Shown here: positions 46,895-59,755 of the stretch, one piece after another
Layout of the letters: each line of letters starts with the position of its first letter
How positions within the stretch are numbered: position 1 is the first letter of the stretch
Source: Zea mays
Lineage: Eukaryota; Streptophyta; Magnoliopsida; Poales; Poaceae
Assembly: GCF_902167145.1 (NCBI RefSeq)
Contig: NC_050104.1
Coordinates: 107,767,849 to 107,831,848 of the forward strand
Direction of reading: 5' to 3'
DNA: 64,000 nt
The notes under the pieces: generated by a model
What the model saw: only the letters and a program-made list of their open reading frames with translations
What the model was told of the DNA's origin: nothing
Database searches by the model: none
Position numbers and translations under genes: made by a program

Positions 46895-48560
46895 TCATTG
46901 AGAAATTATGCCTATGCTTGTTTTATACATGTACCAAGCTTAGATATTATTTATTATCTATATCTTGCACTATTTCCAATCAAATAGATGTGATCAAATA
47001 TATGTTACAAAACCCAATCATCAGTGGTAGAATTAGTAAATGGGCTATTCATTGATAGAATATGATTTGGCCTATGAACCTTTTAAATCTATGAAAGGCT
47101 ATGTCGTGATTTCATTGTAGAACATCGAATTGATGACTCTTCTGAGCTAGATATATTATGTATTACCAATACTTCCTAGACTCTAAATTTTGATGGGTCT
47201 GTTTGCAATGAAGGGCAAGGAATTGACATCATTCTTTTTCACAAAGGAATGCCATTTTTGACTTTTCAAGCCGATTAAAAGCATACTGCACTAATAATCA
47301 AACCGAATACGAAGCTCTCTTATTCAGTTTAGAGCTACTAGACTATATGGGAGTAAAGCATGTAAAAGTATTGGTGATTCTCAGCTGGTTGTCCAACAGA
47401 TTTCGAGAGTATATCAATGTTTAGATGGTATTTTGAATGATTATCTTGAAAGATGTTGGGACATAGTATGTTCTTTTGACGAATTTGACATTCGACATAT
47501 ATCTAGAGCTGAGAATTACAAATCTAATAGTTTAGTGTAGGATGCTTCAGGTTATCGAGTAACGCGAGGGAAATTCCATGTTTCTAAAATTAGGTAATTA
47601 AAGATGTGTTGAGTTCCTAAATCACGAACCGTCCGGGTGTAGCAGCCGGACAATCCGTGCTAGCATCGAATAGTCAGGCTCTGAGCCATGGACCGTCTAA
47701 CGTCAACAGAAGCATAGCCTTGGTTGATTCGACTAATAATACAACTGATACAAGTGATTGGAGAATGCCTTTGATTACATACATGTGTAATCCAAATGTT
47801 AAAACAGATAGGAGTATTCAGCGAGTAGCTTTTAAGTATATTCTCATTGATGATAACTTTATCACCAAACTCCTAATGTTGTTTTGCTTAAGTGCTTGGG
47901 CCTTGATGATGCTACATTAGCTATGGACAAAGTACATTAAGGTATTTGTGGTACTCACCATTCGACTCCAAAGATGAAGTGGCTTTTAAGAAGATCTGGC
48001 TTTTATTGGCCTGACATGATAACTGATTGCTTTAAGTACTACAAGGGACTTCTTTCATGTCAAAGGAGGTACTCGAGTTTGCTGAATCATACAAGATTAA
48101 ATTACTCAATTCATTTCCATATTATGGTCAAGCCAATGGTTAGACCAAGTCAAGCAATAGGACATTGATTAGCCTTATTAAAAGGAAGATAGCTAATCAT
48201 CCTACGAATTGGCACAAGGTTATATCTGAGGCTTTATGAGCTCATAGAATATTTAAAACACCATGCTACTAAGGAATATCCTTTTGAGCTTGTGTATGGA
48301 CACAAAGCTATTTTGCCTGTGGAGATAAGCCTGAATGCTATCAGGTTTGCTAGGAAAAATGATCTAGTTGTTGGTGACTACCATGATTTAATGATGGATA
48401 GCATTGATAAAGTGACCGACAAGAGGGTGACGACTCTAAGGAAGATCGAGAAACACAAGATCATAGTCGCCAAGGCCTATAACAAGGAAGCCAAGGCTAA
48501 GTCATTCCAGGATGGAGATCCAGTTTGGAAAATAGTCTTGCCATTGAGGAGCTAGAATGG
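46895..48560 (+). pseudogene. Decayed gypsy pol fragment (RNase H and integrase)
   Basis: Coherent pieces with many stops: KLCLCLFYTCTKLRYYL (about 46910-46960), a Tat-type second RNase H with TEYEALLFSLELLDYMG (about 47300-47360) and FDEFDIRHISRAENY (about 47475-47520), an integrase finger fragment FYWPDM...CFKYYKG (about 48000-48050), and an integrase C-terminal tail (about 48270-48555, ELVYGHKAILPVEIS and AKSFQDGDPVWK). Order and strand fit a single old element with internal deletions. The sequence is more like cinful/zeon-type pol than the element at 20899, so it belongs to another family. Confidence 0.7.
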
Positions 48561-48810
48561 AAATTTGGCAAATGGTCCCCAAGATGGGAAGGGACTTATA
48601 GAGTTACACATGTAGTATTTGGTAACAAATATATGTTACAGACATTGCAAGGTGGTGAGTTGCCTAAGGCGCTGAATGGTTGTTCCTGAAGCAATATCAT
48701 CTTAGTGTATGACAATATGCTTAGTAAACTAATGCTTGCACATCGAGTTGCTAGTACCTTGTACCAGGTGCTTTTGGTTCGCTTAGCTTTCCCAAAAGGT
48801 AGGGGATATG

Positions 48811-49116
48811 TGTTGAGCACCATTTGTGGCACCTGGAGAGGCTGGACGGTCCGGCCATGTGGCCCGGGCGGCTCACGTGTAGATCAGGTCAGGCGAGATA
48901 ATCCCTTTTTCCGTGCATGCTTATCCGACTAATCACGCGAATTATGTTGGTGAACGCTTAAGAACGGGTCCAGACCTCCCCTATATAAATGAAGGGGTAC
49001 AGTCGATTGCGCGCGTCAACAATCGAACCAATCAATGAAATCTACTTTATATGTCTCATTCTTCATTGCATTAGAAGTAGGAGTAATCTAGATCTACTTT
49101 TAGCCTTTTCCCAACA
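48811..49116 (+). repeat. Short LTR with TGTTG...CAACA ends, 3' of the pol fragment
   Basis: Begins TGTTGAGCACC after an AAAGGTAGGGGA purine tract. It has TATATAAAT at 48982-48990 and ends CCCAACA. It is probably the 3' LTR of the pol fragment before it. The right border is uncertain and may lie further on. Confidence 0.45.
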
Positions 49117-49510
49117 CCAAATCTTTATCCCTCTTCGACTCTACGTCGTCTAGGGACGTCCTGGGCGGCATGCCAATCATGGGCATGCCTTGGACTTCTC
49201 CTTCCCGAGCCACGGACCATTTGCGTCACCGCAAAGAGCAACAGTACACCATGAGTTTTTGGCCCCAAATCGGAGCCAACAAGGTGTTTGGTTTTATGTT
49301 GGTCATGCAAATAAACTAGTGATAATATGTTTTCAGTTATCATTGCCAATTATTAATGCAAAACAACAGCAATAACTATTTTCACCAATGATTTGTAATA
49401 CAAACTCATAATGATAACTATCAATGGCAGTTTTAACAAACCGACAGTTCAAATATCAATAACGAAAATTATGGTTAATATATGTAGTATTGCATGGATT
49501 TTAAGTGCAT

Positions 49511-50019
49511 GTTTAGGGCTCTTTTGGTAGAGCTCTTCTCCATGATTCTCTAGCTCCGAGAGCTAATTTTCTAATAGAGTGATTCTGAGTGATTCTCTAC
49601 TGGAAGTGAATCTATTTGACGAAAACTATTTGGCAAATAGGCTGTGAAGTGATTTCTGAGGGGTTAAAGAGTGGGGAGCATGTTTTTTTGACTCTCACTT
49701 TCTAGTACAAAATAGAGACTAGATTCACTTCACTCCTAAAATGAAGCAGTTTAGATTTTTATCGTTTGGCTCGGCAAGAGTGATTCTCTATGAGAAGTGA
49801 TTATCTAAAAGAATTGATTCTTTAAGATGAATTGTATGTCAAAAGTGATTCTATGTGTACCTGAAATATAAGAGATGTGCTAGCTTTCAACTCCAAACCA
49901 TCTAGCTTATTTTAAAATTTCTATAAAAATGTTTGGCATTTTTCTAGATTCAGCCTAGAAGAAATGTTTGGCATCTTCTTATTAGATTCAAGCTAGAAGC
50001 TTCCTTGAGAGCTCTAAAC
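49511..50019. mobile_element. MITE-like element (about 509 bp)
   Basis: The left end GTTTAGGGCTCTTTTGG and the right end GAGAGCTCTAAAC are inverted repeats. The A/T-rich interior has repeated GTGATTCTCTA words in both orientations. No target duplication was confirmed. Confidence 0.5.
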
Positions 50020-50541
50020 AATCTCTAAGCATTCTGTACTATGAGTAAACTATACTTGTTCGTAGATCCTCAAACCCCCAAAACATGGGACTTTAGCTAC
50101 ACCAAATATACTCATTTTTTTACAAGGGACCTTGCTCTCTCTCACTGTCCGCAAATATTGGTGATAGAACAGAATGAAAGCCAATGTTGTTTTTGTCTCT
50201 AAGCACACATGCTCCCATGCGCATCACCGTTGGATATACACACAGAGTGCATACTCTCTTCTGCTACAAATACGTCCCACGTGCATCCACCATGGTCATG
50301 GCCTTAGGAGAAATTTGTCCGCATCTAGGGAGGAATTGTACATTGATTTACCATGTGCAATACAGTTTCCGGTCTCAATAAGATCAATACTAGTTTGTTG
50401 TTACAGGCAGCAGGCTGGCCATGCATGAATCATGACCGATGCAACGCTTCAGGTTCCTTTACAACACGCATGCATCTAGCTTTCCACAGCAAACAACTGG
50501 CGGCGGCGGCGGCAGCAGCAGGTATGCTGATGCACCACGTT

Positions 50542-51581
50542 CTAGTGGAACTTGAGGCTGGTGAGCACGTTGTTGTTGACGGGGTCGGCGAGGTGGTCGA
50601 GCAGGTTCTGGAACGGGCCGACGCCGGTGACGAGCCCCTGGATGAAGTAACCGAGGATGGCGAGCATGGCGAGCCTGCCGTTCTTGATCTCCTTGAGCTT
50701 GAGCTCATTCATCTCCTTCTCGGTCTTGCCGAAGCCGAGCGGGTTGAAGAGGGGCCCGCCGGGGTAGGACGGGTCGCCGGAGCCGGCGAGGAACTTCTCG
50801 AGGCCGAGGAAGTACTGCTTGCCCATGGAGCCCGGGTTGTACCAGTCCTGGAGGCGGCGGTGCTCGGCGAAGCCCATGAGCGCCATGTTGAAGACGAAGA
50901 GCGTGTAGGAGTCGGCCCAGTAGTTGTAGGTGCCCGCGGGCGGGATGACGCCCGTCTTGAACCACGGCAGCGCGGTCTCCGGGGGGATGATGCCCATCTT
51001 GCCGAAGATCTCCGGGGCGATGGCGCCCACCGCGCCCAGCATGGCGTAGCGGCCGTTGATCACCTCGCCATAGGCCAGCCACTTGGGCTCGATGAAGCCC
51101 CCGGTGCCCTCCGGGTCCGAGAGGCCCAGCGGGTCGAAGCCATAGTCGCCGGGCAGCCTGCATGCATGCATGCAGCAGCAACAATGAGGCAGGTGAGCAT
51201 AGGGTTTCTATCGTCGCTAGCAGAAGGTTTGCTGCGCGCGGGGCGGGCAACGAGCGCAGGTACGTACGTGCCATCGAGGTAGGAGAGGGACTGCTTGGAC
51301 GCGAACCACAGCTGCCTGTCGGCACCTTGCTGCGAAACGAAAACAATCGAGTCAGCACTCAGCAGTACGTAGTCCTCTCAAGAACGAACGAGCTTGCCAT
51401 CGTTGAGATTGACGACGGACGGATTACTAGCTATAGTAGGGTACGGCGCACAGACCTTGGCTGGAGGGCTGGAGCTGGCCCTGACGACGAAGGGCGCCTT
51501 CCTCGCCGACGACCTAGAGACGGCCGACTGCACGGGGCGGCCCAGCAGCTGCCGGCCGGAGAGGAGAGCCTGGGCCGCCAT
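50542..51581 (-). CDS. Lhca3: Photosystem I chlorophyll a/b-binding protein Lhca3
   Basis: Antenna protein of photosystem I that binds chlorophyll and carotenoid in the thylakoid membrane. Exons on the minus strand: 51581-51456 (42 codons), 51329-51268 and 51157-50542, all GT..AG, giving 267 residues. The N-terminus is a chloroplast transit peptide ([15 protein letters not shown], cleavage likely near 35). Three membrane helices follow: helix B with [10 protein letters not shown] (Glu94, Asn97, Arg99), a middle helix ([16 protein letters not shown]), and helix A with [10 protein letters not shown] (Glu219, Asn222, Arg224). The Asn97 chlorophyll ligand, where most antenna proteins have His, is the known Lhca3/Lhca4 mark linked to red-shifted chlorophyll. 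The C-terminus [14 protein letters not shown] fits Lhca3. The middle helix has Asn where I recall Glu in most Lhca3. The frame is intact and likely functional; no close TATA box was found. Confidence 0.95.
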
Positions 51582-52105
51582 CGATCAGGCACTGGTGCTT
51601 CTTCTAACTTGAGCTTCCGACAACGTACGTGCTTGCGCTCGCGATCGTGTCGATGGCTCGCTGCTCTATCCGCAGTTTGGGAGGAGAGGGGCGCAGAAGA
51701 AGAGGCGCGGAAAGTATGTGACTGTGCCACGAGAGGGGTGCGGGGCCCAGGGAAATCTAAACCGCGCCGGGGAGATGAGGCCGCATCCGCGGGGCCACTG
51801 GCGCCGCGCCATCTGGCGGGTACGATGGGATAAGGGGCGCCATTCGCCGAGGCATGTGGCTCGCAGGCCTTGGCAGCAGCTGGCCGCAGGAATGCACGCA
51901 AGGCTCGACGCTTGGCCAAGATTTTTCCTCCCAAGGAACGCCACGCCCACGCGTATCGTATGGTAGGCTGGTGATGGATGTTGGATAATTTGGCCCATTT
52001 GGATGAGGTCGCTTTAGGCTCAAACGAAACCTACAGGGAAAAGCCTACTAAAAACCATCTAAATAACACTGGGATAGTTTTGAAGATGATTTATCATATT
52101 GCGTG
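51582..52105 (-). promoter_or_regulatory. Presumed Lhca3 upstream region
   Basis: Intergenic DNA upstream of the start codon. It contains one GATAAG (I-box-like, 51829-51834), a motif known from light-regulated photosynthesis genes. No convincing TATA box was seen. Beyond about 52000 it turns A/T-rich. Confidence 0.25.
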
Positions 52106-52113
52106 TCGGTGAG

Positions 52114-52486
52114 TAGGGATGAAAAATAGATATCTGAATTGTTTGAACAAATTTAATATTTTAAAATAGATATGCAAGAAATTTGATGTTGCTCTTATTA
52201 TGTTATCAAACATATTATTACAAATAAGAATAAAATTCTGCATAGAATGTTTTATGCATTATTTGCTCTCTACAATAAAAAAATGAATAAATATCTGAAT
52301 TTGTATCCTGATTATCATTTGAGAAATTATTTGATGCGTACATTTAAGGTTTACCTTTTATGAACCTTTACAAGCTCGATGCTAAAAACAAGAATATAAA
52401 TATGTATAGCAGATTCTACATCTTATTTATTCGATCAAAAACCTGATATCCAAATAAGTATCTGTTTTCGACTGTTTTCATCCCTA
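52114..52486. mobile_element. hAT-type MITE, 373 bp
   Basis: Inverted ends TAGGGATGAAAA and TTTTCATCCCTA. It is flanked by TCGGTGAG (52106-52113) and CCGGTGAG (52487-52494), an 8-bp target duplication with 7 of 8 matches. The interior is A/T-rich and non-coding. Confidence 0.8.
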
Positions 52487-52789
52487 CCGGTGAGTTATCG
52501 AATATATAATAAAAAAAAAGTCTATGCATTGCTCTAACATATTCAGCGTTGACTATATAATCTCCTTGATAATAAAACCATGATATTATAGTCATTTTGT
52601 TAGACTATCCCTAGCAGCTTACTCATCTTCATCTCTTATTTCAAACTCTACTAGTCATATGCTCGTGCATTGCTACAGTTTTTATATATGACATAGGATA
52701 AATTTTGTTTTATTAAAGCATAAAAATATGTGTTTTCTATTGATTAGGTGGGTGTGAATGTGGAGCTAACAACCAAGGTTTAAATACCC

Positions 52790-53660
52790 ACTTATACATA
52801 ATTTCACCTTATTTTTTACATAAAGTGCAAATATAAGGCTTCCCAAAAGGAGGTCTTGCACCCTTGTATCATTTGCCCTTTCAGTAAGAGATAACAAACA
52901 TTGAATGGTTTCAATGATATTTTTGTTGTCTCCCTGAAGGATATTATGAAGAATCACCTCAAATAATTGTTGGGGTTTTGGTGGTTGCAATATATTTCTA
53001 TTAAATAAAACAAATCTTTCCAAACTGATCTGAGCATGCCAAGGCAAATGAAGCAACACTACATGCCCCCATGTACCCTTGAAGTGGAGCACCAAGTTCA
53101 CTGAATGTTTTTAGCGTGGTAATTGTGTGGTGCTGTGAGATCTCAGAACCATTGCCTAGAAGCACAAGAAGTTTCTTGTCAATTCCTGATTCAATCATAG
53201 TCTCAACAGTCTTCAACTTTCCAACCTTTATCAGAGATGCAAGTCTTGCGAACACATTTTCATACATTGCTCATTTTCTGTAAACAAGAGATCTGCAATT
53301 TGATCCATGGGAATTCTTGCCAAATTTCATCAGCAATTGCGCCATCAACATGCTCAGATATCTTGGCCAGAACAGAAGAGAAGTTGGATAAAGTTGAAGT
53401 ATCTTCACAGGCACCAAGAAGATCAATTAATCTATCTATGAAACCTACTATTTCAAGAGAGCAAGTAAGATTTATGTAGTCTGCTGGAACAAATATAACT
53501 GCAATCGCGGTAGTGACTGTAAAAATAAGATCTGGTGATCCTATGGAAATTATCTCTGCTATTCAAGGGACAAGTATTTTAGTGAACACAATTTTGCTTG
53601 CCTCAAATTCAGATAGGGATATGCATGCCATGAGAGCTTGACTTGTGTTTGCCAATTAAA
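52790..53660 (-). pseudogene. ARM-repeat-like protein remnant
   Basis: The minus strand gives helical-repeat-like protein: VGFIDRLIDLLGACEDTS and VLAKISEHVDGAIADEIW (about 53310-53440), then SLIKVGKLKTVETMIESG and LLVLLGNGSEIS (about 53140-53240), then LFEVILHNILQGDNK and IIETIQCLLSLTERAND (about 52860-52960). These look like armadillo or HEAT-type repeats of plant proteins. Breaks: an in-frame stop near 53565, a frame shift near 53040, and a possible intron end near 53281. No start or complete end is visible. U-box/ARM ubiquitin ligase is one possible source, but no U-box is present. Confidence 0.5.
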
Positions 53661-53679
53661 TGTCAATGTCCGTGAATTC

Positions 53680-56600
53680 TAGCAGAGAAAAGAATTATCC
53701 CATCTTTCGTTCAGCTGGTCTTTTCATACACTCTTTGCCAAAAAATTCCAAGGAGCTACAAATGTTGCATAGTATGAAATCGAATTAGATAAAAAAGCAC
53801 AAGTAACATCATTTGTTTTGTTCTCATGGTACATCTACATCTTTTTCACTGACGTATGAAACTGGACCAAGTGCACAAGTTGCATAAGTTGGGAGGTTGG
53901 ATATGGTTTTCTCCCATTTTTTTCATTATGGTTTTCTTCGTCAGAGCTTGCCCATGGTAGCAACTATAAGGGGATAGAGCTCACAACGATCCAGCAAGAC
54001 TTCTATGTCGGGCTGTGAAGTATAGAGAAGTTAAACACCCAAAAACCATGGTGTTTGGAATTTTTAGTTATTCTATTTTTCATGATGTATCTTCCTCTAA
54101 CATGCCTTAATTTGCAAATTTGGCATAACTACTGATTGAAAAATTATGTTTGTAAAAAAAATAATAAGCATATTTGTGAAGCTAAACATGATGTTACTTA
54201 AGAAAATATGTTGTAAACATAATAAGATTAATATTGAAATGGAAACATATGTAAATTAGAATCATCCAACAAAGGTAAGAGATGTCCATGCTTTGAGAAC
54301 CTTTTTCAGATTACGACCGAAGAAGTAGCCCTCCAAGACTCAGCGAAGGTTGCCGCAATTCCACAAATACATAGCATGCAACCTCTTGGTCATCGTCGCC
54401 GTCATAAACACAGACATCTCAATTCCCCGCTCCATCAATTTAGAAATGAGCAAGCAAGTAGCCGATCGCTCACCCCCATACGCACCAATCTGACTCCCAA
54501 GCTCCGTTTGCATCAGTACCGCCAGCACTCCACCTGCAGCTACCAATCGAGACCTTCTCGGCCTAAGCAGATCGATTGATCTTTAGAGTAGAGAGTTGGT
54601 GGTACAGGTACCTTAACTACCTTGGAACGATGGGGCGCGATGTAGAGAAGATAGCGCCTCCCTATGTGGAACGACACCCGCAACACGCCGCTCAACTACA
54701 GCCTCCTTGTCACCGGTGCCACGGCGAGGGGGCCCGTGGCCGCAGCCACCGACCAGCATGTCTCTATGTCCTCGTCTGACCTCGACGTGTCATGGTGAGC
54801 AGTCGGACGCCGGCACCAGACTGACGACATGGGTCTCTAAAGAGCCCGCCACCTCGGGAGATCTGAGCCCTACTGGTGGTGGTAACCATTTTCGTTGCGC
54901 TAACGCGGAGAGCCAGAGGCCAGAAATTTATAGCGATGTCAGTCGTGGTAGGCACGCTATCGGAGGTTGCAGCGTGGCAGGTCATTCGACGTGGAGTTCA
55001 CGTGGCCTATCCTCGCATCACTCGGCACAGAGTTTGTGGGGTGTTATCCTCATGACGCGATCCGAGGTTGCGATAGCGGCAGAGGAAGGTGTGTGGCATG
55101 CGGAGGCGGTTTCTGCATGTGGCGTGCAGGAGTTCGTTTCATAGATGCGAGGAAGCACGATGACATACGACGGTCACTGGAGGGGGACAACGCACAAAGA
55201 TCAAGACGCACGAAACTCTAGTAAAGAAGAGATTATAGGAGTGTGAGTTGCTTTTAAAGAAATGTAGGTTTTTTTTGAAAAATATTGACGCATGACGACC
55301 GTTGAAACTGGTGCTTTAATATAGTAGAGATAGAGACTCTTCAAACAGTGCATTCTATAGTATAAAATAGTATTTTGCACGATCATATGCACCATCTATT
55401 GGCCATAGCCTTAGACCGTTTTGACAATATATTACACCATAATAGTCTTAGCCTCCATTTTTGCATGCAAGCTCATCTATTGCTTCTCTCTCATTACTCA
55501 TTCTAGACTGTCTAAGGGCTTGACAAGCAACACATGACCGCTTACCTCCTACACCTCATGACACGGACACGGGACAAAAATTCATGGAGGATCAAGAAGA
55601 TTGTATGATAAAATCAAGTAAGATCATAAAACTAGTGTTGCATAAAATTTAAAACTTTATATCAATATACGACGTAGGATCACAGAAGAAAACTATATAA
55701 ACAAAAGAAACAAACATATTGCTAAGTTTTTGCTGATCGAGGCGATTGCATCCTTCTAGTTTTGAGACGTTGAAATGTCGAATAGTAATCTCATCATTAA
55801 TAGATTTGAAAAGCTCATCATCAATCACCGAATAATGAGATCATCATCGATTTTTCTTCTTAATGTTGGATATGAAATTATTTCATCTAGATTAAATGCC
55901 CTTCCGACACTTGACAGATCTAGAATTCTTGTTTGTGCAACAGTTGTGTTGTTCACGTAAATATTGTCCTAACCACTGGTCGTGAAACCCCATAAAATGG
56001 TTGAAAATATCTTTATATAAACAAAGAGAAGCAATAATCATCAACTACTTATCTAATCTCTAATTCATCGTCAAGTGAATATTCCAATCCAATCCAAGTA
56101 TTCAATCACGTGCTCGAACAGTCGATCGAATAAAAACAAAATCCACCAAATTGAAGTTGTCTATACCTTGTCGAATGTCGATCTCCTCTAAGGGTCGGGG
56201 CAGGATCGGGCGGTTTCGCTGGATGAGAGCCAACACTCTCTAGTTCGCCAAGCTTGTCGATCACCGAGGACTGATCGTGTTGTATTGACGAGAGAGATTG
56301 GGCCTATCGGGTGGGCCAGTGTCACGACGATGATGAGCGGGGTAGGGCGCTAGAAAGGGAGTGGGGTCAAACAACGTCACATGTCAGGAAGGGGTGGCAT
56401 CGAACGGCGTGGCAAACAGGGTGTCGAGGCAGACTGCCTCGAGCGGCATTGGGAATAATGGAGCTGGACATATAGATGTGAGGATTGGACCAAGGAGGGG
56501 ATGAGAGTCGAGAGGACTCAGCTGATCTAACGAGGAGGCTCAGGACGGGATTGTTTTGGCCCACCTAAAACTTTAGTTTTTTCTATGCTTAACATTAGGT

Positions 56601-57747
56601 ATAAGAGGTTTTAAAAAATTTAGAACATGGCCTACTTTGCCCCCTAGTGCATCCGCCCCTGGTGGGAGAGAGAGATGAAGGAGACAAATGTTACACACTT
56701 CTCATTCTATGGTGAGGCAAGGCTACAAAAAGCATAAAGAAAGAGGGAACAAATTGGCTCTCGTGTATAGCCAGGCTAGTATGGAAAATATGAATCAAAA
56801 TTGTCATATAAAACCATCTAGGGGTATCATTATAGATCTTAAGTGGTATAATTTTATTTATTACAGTTGAGAGTGTTATAGAGTCAATCTTTGATATATT
56901 AGAGGGTTATGGTAGATTTTGTAGTATACTTCCATGGCTTACGGTCATGTTAGCACACATGAAATATGCTTCATAAGAAAACATGCCTTCAAATCCACCT
57001 GATTATTTAGAAAATTTTAAATATTTTAAGAATATGAATATCTAGTTTTATATGTGAGGATTAAAGTATATAAGTGCCAATAGTACGGGTGGTTATATAA
57101 TCAAGCATATATATAGGTTATAATCACAAAAATCAACTTGTGAGTTAAAGAAAGCCTACATAACTATAACATCAACACAATGCTAGGGTTTGGTCTATGG
57201 ACTGTGTCCCGGTGATAAGAGAGAGACTAGGATGAAAATGAACCATAGAAGCATTCAAAAGAATGGAACCAGAAAAATTGAAGCAAGGTCTTCCATTCTT
57301 GCTCTTCGTTCGCAAAAGCAAATCTTCTCACATCTTATTGATCATCAACAACAACCATGGGAACCTACTGGTGAGAGCATCCTCGCCTTCTCATGCTTGG
57401 TCACTAAGGGGAATGGGGTGTGATAGTTGGTATTCATCGGCATTGATCTAGGTATATTTGCTTGTGTTCAGTTCATCGCTTTTGATCCTAACCCTTCCCT
57501 CGATATCGAGTTTGTTCAGTTGGTTGTGTTTTTGTTATATCAAAGAACTTGATTTGATAAAAAAATTACCATGACGTAAAACACCCCAAGGAATTCAAGG
57601 ATGGGCACAGTTTCCATGGATTTTTGCACCATGTACCTCGAGATAGCAAAGAGGTGGGTTCAAGGCAGATGCAGCATTCGCGGACCCGTATCCGAAACCC
57701 GCCACCAAAACTCACCTTGTCCCCAAACCCTGATGTGGGTTAAAAAC
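53680..57747. other. Unassigned intergenic DNA
   Basis: Alternating A/T-rich and GC-rich blocks (54600-55200 and 56170-56560 are GC-rich). No ORF with recognisable domains and no clear LTR or inverted-repeat ends. Probably decayed transposon and captured DNA; nothing specific can be supported. Confidence 0.3.
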
Positions 57748-58737
57748 TGAAAGTCACCTAGAGGGGGGTGAATAGGTGGAAACTGAAATTTACAAACTTT
57801 AAGCACAACTACAAGCTGGGGTTAGCGTTAGAAATAAAATCAAGTCCAAAAGAGAGGGGAAAACAAATCAACCAGAGAAATATAGCAGATGACACGGTGA
57901 TTTGTTTTACCGAGGTTCGGTTCTTGAAAACCTACTCTCCGTTGAGGTGGTCACAAAGACCAGGTCTCTTTCAACCCTTTCCCTCTCTCAAACGGTCACT
58001 TAGACCGAGTGAGCTTTCTCCTTAACCAAACGGGTCACTTAGACCCCTACAAGGACCACCACAACTTGGTGTCTCTTGCTTTGATTACAAGTGTCTTGAG
58101 AACAAGAATGGGGAAGAAGAAAGCACGATTGCAAAAGCCAAGCGACAAGAGCGACAAATAACACATGGATCACTTTCTCTCTCAAGTCTCTAATCACTAA
58201 TGATCACTTGTCTCAATTGTGGAACTTGGAGAGATTGGAAGCTTTGATTGTGTCTTTGAATGGATTGCTAGCTCTTGTATTGAATGTGAAAGATTGGAGT
58301 GCTTGGGTGAAGTGAAGTGAGGTGGTTGGGGTTGTATTTATAGCCCCCAACCACTTCCTAGCCGTTGCTCCTTTTCTGCCGACCGCGGACGGTCCGTGCC
58401 CCTGGTCCGGACGGTTCGCCCCTGCACATCAACGGCTGAAATCGCAACGGTCAGCAGTAACAGCTATATCAATGGCTATATAGCATTTAATGCATCGTTA
58501 GATGTCAGATAAAGGCAGTCGCGGACGGTCCGGTCGTGCACCCCGGATGGTCCGCGAGGACGCTATAATTCATTTTACCGAACCCGTCACCTTCGGGTTT
58601 TTTCGGTTCTGCGCCGACCGGACGGTCCGCGCCTGAGGCCGGACGGTCCGCGCTTGGTCTCAGACGGTGCTTGCTTTTCCATCGGACGGTCCATAGTGTA
58701 GACTTGTGTTTTTGCATTGGTTCTGTCCGAGGGTCAT
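57748..58737 (-). repeat. Antisense Sirevirus LTR C, truncated
   Basis: Starts TGAAAGTCACCTAGAGGGG, the reverse complement of a Sirevirus LTR end (compare ...CACCCCCCTCTAGGTG at 7559-7573). It contains CGGACGGTCCG palindromes and a reversed TATA box (58335-58342). It breaks off where a second LTR begins. Confidence 0.75.
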
Positions 58738-59755
58738 TGAAAGTCGCCTAGAGGGGGGGTGAATAGGGTGAATCTGAAATTTACAAACTTAATCACAACT
58801 AAAAGCCGGGTTAGCGTTAGAAATAGAAACGAGTCCGAGAGAGGGCGCAAAACAAATCGCAAGCTAATAAAGAGTGTGACACAAAGATTTGTTTTACCGA
58901 GGTTCGGTTCTCTCAAACCTACTCCCCGTTGAGGTGGTCACAAAGACCGGGTATCTTTCAACCCTTTCCCTCTCTCAAACGGTCCCTCGGACCGAGTGAG
59001 ATTCTTCTTCTCAATCAAACGGGAACAATTTTCCCCGCAAGGACCACCACACAATTGGTGTCTCTTGCCTCGGTTATAATTGAGTTGTTTGCCAGAAAGA
59101 GTGAAAGAAAGAAGCAATCCAAGCGCAAGAGCTCAAAAGAACACAACAAATCTCTCTCACTAATCACTAATGCTTTGTGTGGAATTGGGAGAGGATTTGA
59201 TCACTTGGGTGTGTCTAGAATTGAATGCTAGAGCTCTTGTAAGTAGTTGGAAGGTGGAAAACTTGGATGACTTGAATGGGGGGTGGTTGGGGGTATTTAT
59301 AACCCAACCACCAAACTAGCCGTTTGGTGGAGGCTGCTGTCGACGGGCGCACCGGACAGTCCGGTGCGCCACCGGACAGTGTCCGGTGCGCCAGCCACGT
59401 CACCTGGCCGTTGGGTTCCGACCGTTGGAGCTCTGTCTTGTGGGCCCGCCTGGCTGTCTGGTGGCGCACCGGACAAGTCCTATAGACTGTCCGGTGTGCC
59501 ACCCATGCGTGCTCTGTCCTCTGCGCGCGCAGGCGCACATTTAATGCGTTGCAGTCGACCGTTGCGCGCGAAGTAGCCGTTGCTCCGCTGGCTCACCGGA
59601 TAGTCCGGTGTGCACCGGACATGTCCGGTGAATTATAGCGGGGCGGATTCCCGAAGCTGTCTAGTTCAGAGCCGCTCTTCCTTAGGGCACCGGACACTGT
59701 CCGGTGGTGCACCGGACAGTCCGGTGAATTATAGCGAAGCGCCTCTGAGATTTCC
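58738..59755 (-). repeat. Antisense Sirevirus LTR D, inserted in or abutting LTR C
   Basis: Starts TGAAAGTCGCCTAGAGGGG and has a reversed TATA box at 59294-59301 and several CACCGGACAGTCCGGTG palindromes (59350-59730). It is cut at 59755 by the Del/Tekay-like element. C and D start alike but differ in palindrome sequence, so they are separate subfamilies. Confidence 0.75.

Noticed and set aside
50353..51282. 309-codon plus-strand ORF over Lhca3
   Set aside because: It is the antisense shadow of the Lhca3 third exon, rich in Glu, Val and Ala as expected from GC-rich coding DNA.
54600..55230. GC-rich stretch that looks gene-like
   Set aside because: No coherent protein, splice structure or domain could be read on either strand.
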